DNA from: Pseudomonadota bacterium
GTDB taxonomy: Bacteria; Pseudomonadota; Gammaproteobacteria; Xanthomonadales; Rhodanobacteraceae
Reading direction: 5' to 3'
NCBI GenBank assembly: GCA_025351555.1
Contig: JANXVS010000525.1
Location: 1 to 5,387, forward strand
Length of the DNA: 5,387 nt
Numbering within the stretch: position 1 is the first letter of the stretch; each line of letters starts with the position of its first letter. The position numbers and the translations under genes are program-made. A model generated the notes under the pieces. That model was given only the letters and a program-made list of their open reading frames with translations. It had not been told where the DNA came from and did not search any database. Positions 1 to 5,387 of the stretch are shown piece after piece.

Positions 1-1335
1 CAGTGCATCCGGCAGGCAGTAGCGCGTCAAGGCGCTGCCCAGGCTGTCTTCGGCTCGGCCGACAGGATTCGTGCACGGCAGGAAACCGCTGTTGTCCAAG
101 GTGAATGGCGTGAACCCACCGACCTCGTCCACGCGCGCCTGATCCACGCCGCAGTGCAGATACTGCGCCTCGACATTGCGCAGGTAGCTTTCGCGGTCGC
201 GCCAGAATTCCGCGCGGCTGTCGGCACCCAACTGGTACAGCCACAAACCCGATGCCGTGCGCGAACTGCCGTAGCTGCCATTCTGAGTCGTGGCGATGCG
301 TGCGTCCGGCGAAAGCAGATCAAGGCGCCCCAGGTTCAATCCGCGCAAGGCATCGCGGGCTAGCGGGTAGCCGTCACAGACCAGCGTTCCCAGCGATTGG
401 CCGCAGGCGTCCAGGTGTAGTGCGAACGGATCCTCGTCGACCTCGACACCCGCACCGAGCGCCTGCTCCATCGAGGCGAAAAAACGCGCCTGCATCGACA
501 TGCTCGGATTCGGGTCAAGCCCCGGCCGTGCGGATTCGGCGCGGCGCAGCGGCAGACGCTCGTCGTCATCGAGCAAGGCCAGGCGCGCGCCGGCCGAAAG
601 CAGCAACGCCAGGTTCCAGCCGCGGCCGCCGCCGAAGCGCTGCGCCTGCGGATGCGCCTGGCGGAGCACCAAACGCGCGAGCACATCGCGCGAGCGTGGA
701 TTTGCTTTTGTGAACTTTTCCACAATTTTATTGCGTTCGGCGTTGCCGATATAGCTGACTTTACAGCCGGTCGTGCGCGCAAATTCACGCAGCAAATCGC
801 GCTGCTCGTTGATGTGGGCCGCGAGCACCGAATCGTCGATCACCACATAGCGATGGTTCGCACGATGCCGCCGTTCGTAGTCCGTCAACGAGGCCAGCAG
901 ATGTGCCAACTGTTCCGGCCGGTCGCAGGCGCGGATGAATACCGCACGCATCGGCGCACGCGCGCGCTCGGGTGCGCTCTGCAGACGTCCGATGAAATCG
1001 GCATCCGACAACAAGAGTTTGCGCTGGGTCAGGCCATCAAGCACACGCCGCACGGCCTCGTACTGCCCGGCCAAACCCGGAATCGTCGACTGGATGCGTG
1101 CGACGTGCTCATCCAGGGTGCGGAATTCGCGGCACAAATCCAGCGCCTGCAGCACCTGGAACGTCATCACATGCGGCTCGCCGCTGCGCTTGACCAGGAA
1201 GATGCATTCCTGGCTCGATAACGACGCAACACGGCCATCCTCGGACGCGTAGATCGGCGCGTTCGGGTCCGCCTTCACCGCGACCGGCACGGATTGTGCG
1301 GGATAATTGACCTGATAGTTCAGGGTGTTTTCCAT
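1..1335 (-). CDS. Glycosyltransferase-like protein (GT-A/family 2 type) with extra N-terminal domain, 3'-truncated by window edge
   Basis: The frame stays open for 445 codons from ATG at 1335-1333 to the window edge, with no stop, so the C-terminus is missing. Residues 130-150 (MRAVFIRACDRPEQLAHLLA) form the first strand and helix of a GT-A nucleotide-sugar fold. VVIDDS follows at 164-169. RGWNLALLLSAGARLALLDDDE at 238-259 gives the DDD (256-258) expected to bind metal and nucleotide sugar, and GRAEDSLG at 426-433 resembles the ED acidic motif near the acceptor site of family 2 enzymes. Residues 1-125 are not part of the GT fold and look like a small strand-rich plus helical (winged-helix or PqqD-like) module. 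The protein would act in the cytoplasm on a lipid-linked glycan, judging by the exporter genes upstream. Sugar and linkage cannot be told. The start is supported by a weak GGAA six bases upstream and a 36-base gap after the methyltransferase; an in-frame TTG four codons earlier is a less likely alternative. The GT assignment is good at fold level, not at family level. Confidence 0.8.
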   Translation of the reverse strand, partial: MENTLNYQVNYPAQSVPVAVKADPNAPIYASEDGRVASLSSQECIFLVKRSGEPHVMTFQVLQALDLCREFRTLDEHVARIQSTIPGLAGQYEAVRRVLDGLTQRKLLLSDADFIGRLQSAPERARAPMRAVFIRACDRPEQLAHLLASLTDYERRHRANHRYVVIDDSVLAAHINEQRDLLREFARTTGCKVSYIGNAERNKIVEKFTKANPRSRDVLARLVLRQAHPQAQRFGGGRGWNLALLLSAGARLALLDDDERLPLRRAESARPGLDPNPSMSMQARFFASMEQALGAGVEVDEDPFALHLDACGQSLGTLVCDGYPLARDALRGLNLGRLDLLSPDARIATTQNGSYGSSRTASGLWLYQLGADSRAEFWRDRESYLRNVEAQYLHCGVDQARVDEVGGFTPFTLDNSGFLPCTNPVGRAEDSLGSALTRYCLPDAL

Positions 1336-1371
1336 TCGTGGTTCCAAGAAGATCGCCTCGCTACGCTCCCG

Positions 1372-2325
1372 TCAACGCGTATTGGCACCGAACAAACGCC
1401 GCCACCAGCTTGTCCGCGGCACGGACGCCACATCGATGGCTGGTGCGACGCCGTTTTCAAGTTCACGCCGCAGCGTCGCAACCTCGGCTTCAAGCTGCGC
1501 CAGACGCGCACCGGCCGCCATGTTCTTGCGCACCTCGCCATTGTAATGCTGATACACGGATTCTTCGCGGTCGCCGAACAGAGCCACGCCAGGCAGATCC
1601 AGCGTCAGCGGCCGCTTGGAGCACACGGCGATAAAGTACAGCGGGTCGTAGTCGAGTCCCGCCTGCGATTCGCGATCGGCAGCGGCAGTTACACTGGCGA
1701 CAGTTTGTGCCGTGCCATCGAGCGACCAGATCGTCGACTGGAACAAGAGCTTCTGGCCGTACAAGTGGATAAAGGGAAAATACGGCTTAAGCAGCGCAAG
1801 CAGTTCGTCGCGATACAGTTCGCGCACATGAAACTCGTTGCGAAAACCGCTGATATCGCTGTAGCTGCGCTTGTCCGGCGAGGAAATGATCAAGACGCCA
1901 TCATCGGCCAGTGCATGCGCAAAGCCGCCGATCAGCGCTTCTTGCGCGCCGACGTGCTCCAGGGTTTCAAACGACGCGATCAGATCGAAACTCGCCGCCG
2001 GCACATTGAGCGCCGTGCAATCGCCACGCGCAAAACGCAGGTTCGCGCGATCGCCGTAGCGCGCACTAGCGTGCATGATCGCGTCCTCGGCGATGTCGAT
2101 GCCAAGCACGCTAGCCGCCTCGCCCGCGAGCAGAGCGCTGCCGTACCCTTCGCCGCAGGCCGCATCGAGCACGCGTTTGCCGCGCGCGAACGCCCGCGCG
2201 AAAACATAGCGGTGCCAATGCTCGTACCATATCTCGCGCACGCACTCGGGCGTGAAGCGTTCGCCGGTGAAATCCAGCGGCACTGATGTAATCGGGCCTG
2301 ATTTTATTGGGGATGGTTCGCTCAT
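1372..2325 (-). CDS. SAM-dependent methyltransferase with C-terminal coiled coil, in glycan export operon
   Basis: A 317-residue class I methyltransferase. A lead-in at 19-45 (FTGERFTPE through WYEHWHRYVFA) precedes SAM-binding motif I, VLDAACGEGYGS (52-63). The acidic strand-2 end is GIDIAED (75-81), followed by GDCTAL (101-106) and the FDLIASFETLEHV block (113-125), typical of methyltransferases acting on sugars or small molecules. The catalytic fold ends near residue 237. The tail has leucine/valine at 275, 278, 282, 285 and 289 in 3-4 spacing (short coiled coil), then a basic aromatic end, SWWRRLFGANTR (306-317). The start ATG overlaps the ATPase stop by four bases (ATGA), so an upstream in-frame ATG at 2394 inside the ATPase gene is not used here. 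No clear Shine-Dalgarno is visible, in keeping with translational coupling. The likely substrate is a sugar of the exported polysaccharide. A capping role like that of WbdD is inference from context; an internal O-methyl modification or a nucleotide-sugar substrate is also possible. Confidence 0.9.
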   Translation of the reverse strand: MSEPSPIKSGPITSVPLDFTGERFTPECVREIWYEHWHRYVFARAFARGKRVLDAACGEGYGSALLAGEAASVLGIDIAEDAIMHASARYGDRANLRFARGDCTALNVPAASFDLIASFETLEHVGAQEALIGGFAHALADDGVLIISSPDKRSYSDISGFRNEFHVRELYRDELLALLKPYFPFIHLYGQKLLFQSTIWSLDGTAQTVASVTAAADRESQAGLDYDPLYFIAVCSKRPLTLDLPGVALFGDREESVYQHYNGEVRKNMAAGARLAQLEAEVATLRRELENGVAPAIDVASVPRTSWWRRLFGANTR

Positions 2326-3569
2326 GACGCGGCGCTCAGCGCGCGGTCCACTGGTATTGAATCGGCCAGCACGGACGTCTGCGCTGCGATCCACGAATGG
2401 CTCAAGCGCACCAGGCCGAACTCGCGCGATTGCCCGCGGATCGTGAGGGAGCGTTCGAGCGTGTCGAACAGGCGCACGCCTTCAGGGTCCAGCGGATGTG
2501 CCTTGATCAGGTAAGTGCCCGGCAGCAGCGGCAAGGCCGGGAACATGATTTCGGCAGAATATACATTTTCACTTTCCTGCAACGGGCGCACGCCATCCAT
2601 TTCGGTGCTGACGCCGTAGACTGGCGTGCCATCGGCGCGGACTATACCAACCATGATTACCGGCGCACGGCCGTCGCGCGTGTGCACGCGCACGCGTACG
2701 CGCGCATCGCCGCCGCGATCCAGCAGCAGCGGCGTATCGGTGGTGTCGTCATTCAATGCCAGATCGAGCAGGTGAAATTCCAGGCCCTGGCCGGCGATAT
2801 CGTCGCGTGCGGGCGTCTGGCTTGCGGATTTGCGTTCCTGGTAAGCCAGATACGCTTGCGTCACTTCGAACACGTCGCCGCTCGCAGCGACCTTGCCCTG
2901 CTGCAGCCAGCACGCCTGCCGACACAGCTTCTGCACGTGATACATGCTGTGCGAGACCAGGATCAAGGTGCCGCCGTGCTCCAGATAGTCTTCCATCCAG
3001 CGCACGCATTTTTTCTGGAACGATTCATCGCCCACCGCCAGCACTTCATCGGTGATCAGCAGATCCGGACGCAATGCGGCGACGATGGCGAATCCCAGAC
3101 GCACGACCATGCCCGAGGAATAATGCTTGACCGGCTCATCGATGTAACGGCCAATGTCGGCAAAGTCGATTATTTCGGGAAGTTTTGCGCGTGCCTCTTG
3201 CGCATCCAGACCGTACAACGCGGCCGCCAGAGCGATGTTGTCGCGGCCGGTGTACTCCGGATGGAAACCTGCGCCAAGCTCAAGCAGTGCGCCGACGCGG
3301 CCGGCCACCGCCACGCTGCCCGTGGTCGGGGTCAGCACCCCGGTGAGCAACTTCAGCAAGGTGGATTTACCGGCGCCGTTCTCGCCGATCAAGCCGAGCG
3401 ATTCGCCGCGGCGCACGCGCAGGTTCACATCCTGCAACACCGCAATCGATTCGGGGTGGCCGCGGCCGGCCAGCAGATGCCACAACGCGCGCAGACGATC
3501 GCGCGAGCGGAACACCAGCGGATAGGATTTACCCAGCCCGCGAGTTTCGACGAGTACGACATCGCTCAC
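2322..3569 (-). CDS. wzt: Wzt-type polysaccharide ABC transporter ATP-binding protein with C-terminal glycan-recognition-like domain
   Basis: A 415-residue protein starting at GTG. The nucleotide-binding domain spans about 1-245: Walker A GENGAGKST (62-70), the ELGAGFHPEYTGRDNI segment (96-111) characteristic of the polysaccharide/polyol-phosphate export subfamily, signature HYSSGMVVRLGFA (149-161), Walker B LLITDE (170-175) followed by VLAVGD, and switch histidine H207 in VSHSM. All catalytic elements look intact. Residues 264-415 form a separate strand-rich domain (for example VRVRVHTRDG and GTYLIKAHP) matching the position and size of the Wzt C-terminal domain that binds the non-reducing end of O-antigen in E. 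coli O8/O9a; about 400-430 residues is usual for such extended Wzt. It powers glycan export at the inner membrane with the permease encoded just upstream. The GTG start is chosen because it overlaps the permease stop by four bases and has GAGGA six bases ahead; the frame stays open upstream to an ATG at 3803, but those 78 residues lie inside the permease gene and look non-native. Confidence 0.95.
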   Translation of the reverse strand: MSDVVLVETRGLGKSYPLVFRSRDRLRALWHLLAGRGHPESIAVLQDVNLRVRRGESLGLIGENGAGKSTLLKLLTGVLTPTTGSVAVAGRVGALLELGAGFHPEYTGRDNIALAAALYGLDAQEARAKLPEIIDFADIGRYIDEPVKHYSSGMVVRLGFAIVAALRPDLLITDEVLAVGDESFQKKCVRWMEDYLEHGGTLILVSHSMYHVQKLCRQACWLQQGKVAASGDVFEVTQAYLAYQERKSASQTPARDDIAGQGLEFHLLDLALNDDTTDTPLLLDRGGDARVRVRVHTRDGRAPVIMVGIVRADGTPVYGVSTEMDGVRPLQESENVYSAEIMFPALPLLPGTYLIKAHPLDPEGVRLFDTLERSLTIRGQSREFGLVRLSHSWIAAQTSVLADSIPVDRALSAAS

Positions 3570-4336
3570 AGGAAATCCTCGAAGTGCGGCCCGAGCCGCC
3601 GGAACACCGCAAAACCCAGCGCCAGCGCGGCGAGCGCAACCACCATGGAAATCGCTTGGGCGGTCAAATCCACGCTGCCGGAATGCAGCAGGGTGGCGCG
3701 GAAAAATTCGGCATAGTGCGTGAAGGGATTGAAATCCATCCAGCCCTGGTAGCGTTCCGGCAGCGATGCGCGCGCGTAGAACACGGGCGAGGCAAACATC
3801 CACAGCATCAACAGCTGCGGCAACGCCGGCGCCAGATCACGCACAAACACCTGCACCGCAGAGAACAGAAAAGCGAAACCGAGCGCCAGCAGGAACAATT
3901 GTACAAATCCACAAAGCGCCAACGGCAGCGCAAGCAAATCAATGGGCACGCCGCTCAAACGCAAGGCAATCACGATCGCGCAAAAGCCGATGGCATGGAT
4001 CAGAAAGCTCGATGCCACGGCGGCAAACACCAGCACGCCGCGCGGCAGCGCGACCTTGCCAATCAGGGCGGCGTTGTCCTGGATCGCCGTGGTCGCGCGC
4101 ATCAGGCTTTCCGAAAATGCCGTCCACGGCCACAGCCCCACCGCCAGAAACGGCACATAGCCTGGTGCATCGGCGCCCGGAACCCGCGCCTTGAACACAT
4201 AGACGAAGACAAACCCGTAGACGGCCAGCTGGATCAACGGCTGCAACAGTGCCCATAGGCCGCCACTGAAGCTGCCCAGGTAGCGGTTGCGAATGTCGCG
4301 GCGGATGAAATGAAGCGCGAGACTGAGCGCGGGCAT
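3566..4336 (-). CDS. wzm: Wzm-type ABC-2 polysaccharide export permease
   Basis: A 256-residue integral membrane protein, the usual size for Wzm/KpsM/TagG-like permeases. The N-terminal cytoplasmic amphipathic segment (1-28, with RRDIRNRYLGSFSGGLWALLQP) is the family hallmark. About six hydrophobic segments follow, near residues 31-49, 61-78, 100-127, 132-160, 171-188 and 225-245. Other family marks are the FLAVGLWPWTAFSESL region (63-79), IQDNAALIGKVALPRG (85-100), which would form the cytoplasmic coupling region, and the conserved NPFTHYAEFFRATLL stretch (203-217). It forms the transmembrane channel for a lipid-linked polysaccharide and pairs with the ATPase whose gene overlaps its last four bases. 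Start ATG 4336 is the first in frame at a natural N-terminus; no convincing Shine-Dalgarno lies before it, so initiation may be weak or from a short leader. O-antigen, capsule or other glycan cannot be told apart from this gene alone. Confidence 0.95.
   Translation of the reverse strand: MPALSLALHFIRRDIRNRYLGSFSGGLWALLQPLIQLAVYGFVFVYVFKARVPGADAPGYVPFLAVGLWPWTAFSESLMRATTAIQDNAALIGKVALPRGVLVFAAVASSFLIHAIGFCAIVIALRLSGVPIDLLALPLALCGFVQLFLLALGFAFLFSAVQVFVRDLAPALPQLLMLWMFASPVFYARASLPERYQGWMDFNPFTHYAEFFRATLLHSGSVDLTAQAISMVVALAALALGFAVFRRLGPHFEDFL
3576..3580 (-). promoter_or_regulatory. Ribosome binding site for the Wzt-type ATPase
   Basis: GAGGA, six bases before the GTG at 3569, lies within the last codons of the permease gene. 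It fixes the GTG as the start in preference to the upstream in-frame ATG at 3803, and with the GTGA overlap suggests coupled translation of the two exporter subunits. Confidence 0.7.
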
Positions 4337-4368
4337 GGGCGTGGCAGATCGGGGAGGAGGCAGGCGCG

Positions 4369-4398
4369 ATTATCGCAGAGCCCGGCCCGGGTTGTCCG
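4369..4398 (-). promoter_or_regulatory. Candidate sigma70 promoter (extended -10) for the exporter operon
   Basis: On the minus strand, CGGACA (4398-4393; four of six bases fit the -35 consensus) is followed after 18 bases by GATAAT (4374-4369; five of six fit the -10), preceded by TGC, which fits an extended -10. Transcription would begin near 4361, giving a leader of about 25 bases before the permease start. This is the only AT-rich hexamer of this kind in a GC-rich gap and it lies where a promoter is needed. It is a prediction by eye; the -35 match is modest. Confidence 0.45.
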
Positions 4399-4414
4399 CG
4401 CGGAATGATCACTT

Positions 4415-4443
4415 GGCGCGCAACCGCTCCCGGTTAGCGCGCC
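4415..4443 (-). terminator. GC-rich hairpin downstream of the isomerase gene, possible terminator
   Basis: GGCGCGCAACCG (4415-4426) and CGGTTAGCGCGCC (4431-4443) are inverted repeats: 12 pairs, one bulged base (4436) and a four-base loop. It begins 16 bases past the isomerase stop codon at 4460. No T-run follows on either strand, so it is not a textbook intrinsic terminator. It may end or stabilise the isomerase transcript, and it separates that gene from the exporter operon. Confidence 0.5.
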
Positions 4444-4459
4444 GAATGGGCCGCAACAA

Positions 4460-5387
4460 TCAATGCTGTGCTTTGCGGTCTTTGTCTGCGGCCTTTCGGG
4501 CGGCTGCGTTCGCTGCCGCAGTGGCCTCCGAAGGCGGGACGGTGTCTTTTGCAACATAGCGGGTGCGCAGGGAGGCCACCAGATCCGGATTGGCATCCAG
4601 CGCGTTGCCGCGCATTTGCCCGGTATGTTCGTTGACCTGCTTTTCGATCCACTCGTTGCGCAATTTTTCGATGAGTGTCTGACGCACTTCCGCGAACGTA
4701 CGCTGCGTACCAGGTTTGCGAGCAACGAGCTTGAGAACATGGAAGCCGTCGTCGGTCTTGATGATGGGTGAAGCGTCACCGGGATTTTTCAGGTCCTTTG
4801 CGGCCTTTAATAGCGGCGCCGCCATGTTGGCGGAGCTGGCATCCTCGATCAGGCCATGATTTTCTTGCTTGCCTGGATCATCCGAGTATTTCTCCACCAA
4901 TGCCTTGAACTGATCCGGATGCGCCTGCGCGGTGGTCTCGACCTCGCCGATGCGGGCCTTGGCGTCGACCTCGCTGCGGCTTTTGGTCGATACCAGCACA
5001 TGCTCGACATCGGCGGCGCCCGGCACGACGTAATCAGCCTTGTTGCTCTGGTAGTGCTCCTGGGCCAGCACATCGAAGTCCGGCAGCTTCAGGCGCTGGC
5101 GGTAATTTTCCACATCGGCTCGTGCCAACGTCTCTTCAGTGGCCTGCTGGATTTGCACTTGCACCAGCGGATCCTTGTCGAGTTTCGCCGCTCTGGCCTC
5201 GGCGGCCAGTTGCTTTTGCAACAGCAGGTTCATGATCAGGCTTTCGATGCGTTTGGGGCTGTCGAAAAAACCGGCGCGATCCTTTTCGGGAATTTTTTGC
5301 GCGACCGCATCGATTTCTTGCAGCGTGACATTGCTGTCGCCCTGGCGAGCGATCATGCCCGGGGGCAGGCCATGGTCATTCTGGGCC
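4460..5387 (-). CDS. SurA/PpiC-like periplasmic peptidyl-prolyl cis-trans isomerase, 5'-truncated by window edge
   Basis: The visible 308 codons are in frame up to the window edge without a stop, so the true start lies outside; the ATG at 5356 is probably internal. The first visible residues, AQNDHGLPPGMIARQGDSNV, look like the mature N-terminus just after a signal-peptide cleavage site (A/Q), which would place the protein in the periplasm. Numbering from that alanine, 11-115 is a helical SurA-N-like chaperone region (LQEIDAVAQKIPEKDR, then IESLIMNLLLQKQLAAEA). Residues 121-224 form the PpiC/parvulin domain: VEHVLVSTKS (127-136), FKALVEKYSDDP (160-171) and DDGFHVLKLVARKP (212-225). A helical C-terminal segment (229-257) and an Ala/Lys/Asp-rich tail (288-308) close the protein. 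It would catalyse prolyl isomerisation or chaperone outer-membrane or secreted proteins. The GGDLG-like turn usual in this domain is not evident. It is probably a separate unit from the exporter operon, given the hairpin and promoter between them. An EPS-locus (EpsD-like) isomerase is an alternative family. Confidence 0.88.
   Translation of the reverse strand, partial: AQNDHGLPPGMIARQGDSNVTLQEIDAVAQKIPEKDRAGFFDSPKRIESLIMNLLLQKQLAAEARAAKLDKDPLVQVQIQQATEETLARADVENYRQRLKLPDFDVLAQEHYQSNKADYVVPGAADVEHVLVSTKSRSEVDAKARIGEVETTAQAHPDQFKALVEKYSDDPGKQENHGLIEDASSANMAAPLLKAAKDLKNPGDASPIIKTDDGFHVLKLVARKPGTQRTFAEVRQTLIEKLRNEWIEKQVNEHTGQMRGNALDANPDLVASLRTRYVAKDTVPPSEATAAANAAARKAADKDRKAQH

Noticed and set aside
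360..1221. Several mid-size open frames on both strands near the left end
   Set aside because: They lie out of frame with the continuous 445-codon glycosyltransferase frame, which alone shows GT-A motifs; the others have low-complexity Arg/Ala-rich products.
1294..2286. Long plus-strand open frame (330 codons) opposite the methyltransferase
   Set aside because: Antisense to a clear methyltransferase; the translation shows no domain logic, and it starts within the glycosyltransferase gene without a ribosome binding site.
2326..2394. N-terminal extension of the methyltransferase by 23 residues to an upstream ATG
   Set aside because: It lies inside the ATPase gene, while the ATG at 2325 overlaps the ATPase stop in the usual coupled form.
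2397..3716. Long plus-strand open frame (439 codons) opposite the ATPase gene
   Set aside because: It is antisense to a gene with all ABC motifs intact; its product is rich in His, Gln and Arg with no recognisable domain, as expected of a shadow frame in GC-rich coding DNA.
3570..3803. N-terminal extension of the ATPase by 78 residues to an upstream ATG
   Set aside because: The extension lies wholly inside the permease gene, has no ABC-family similarity, and the GTG at 3569 has a ribosome binding site and a 4-base overlap with the permease stop.
3584..4258. Plus-strand open frame (224 codons) opposite the permease
   Set aside because: The product is very rich in Gln, Arg and His because it mirrors hydrophobic membrane codons on the other strand; not a plausible protein.
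5354..5356. ATG as the start of the isomerase gene
   Set aside because: The frame stays open upstream to the window edge and the ten preceding residues look like a mature N-terminus after a signal-peptide site, so the real start is outside the window.

Overview
This window looks like a piece of a polysaccharide (O-antigen or similar surface glycan) export and synthesis locus from a GC-rich Gram-negative bacterium. Protein style (Ala/Arg-rich, GC-ending codons), a periplasmic PpiC-type foldase and an ABC-dependent (Wzm/Wzt) glycan exporter suggest a proteobacterium, perhaps of the Xanthomonadales/Rhodanobacter group. That placement is an impression from composition and gene content, not a database result.

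Every gene I can support lies on the minus strand, so the biological order runs from the right end of the window to the left. (1) 5387-4460: a SurA/PpiC-like peptidyl-prolyl isomerase, cut at its 5' end by the window edge. (2) 4459-4337: a 123-base gap holding a GC-rich hairpin just after the isomerase gene, then a plausible sigma70-type promoter. (3) 4336-3566: the Wzm-type ABC permease. (4) 3569-2322: the Wzt-type ATPase, with a C-terminal extension of about 150 residues. (5) 2325-1372: a SAM-dependent methyltransferase with a short coiled coil and a basic aromatic tail. (6) 1335-1: a large glycosyltransferase-like protein, cut at its 3' end by the window edge, with an unusual N-terminal domain.

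Genes 3-5 are joined by two 4-base start/stop overlaps (GTGA and ATGA), and gene 6 follows 36 bases later, so these four are very likely one operon. The proposed working model is as follows. Wzm and Wzt form the inner-membrane exporter. The Wzt C-terminal domain would recognise the finished glycan. The methyltransferase may modify the glycan, possibly as a non-reducing-end cap that stops elongation and marks the chain for export. The glycosyltransferase helps build the chain. The isomerase is probably a separate transcription unit serving envelope protein folding.

The most interesting points are the Wzt-extension/methyltransferase pair, which resembles the WbdD-type chain-termination logic in reduced form; the non-catalytic, winged-helix- or PqqD-like N-terminal region of the last gene; and the fact that methyltransferase and glycosyltransferase lie in the same frame, separated by one stop codon and 12 further sense codons. 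I see no tRNA, rRNA, CRISPR array, insertion sequence or phage gene. No stretch over 300 bases lacks a gene.
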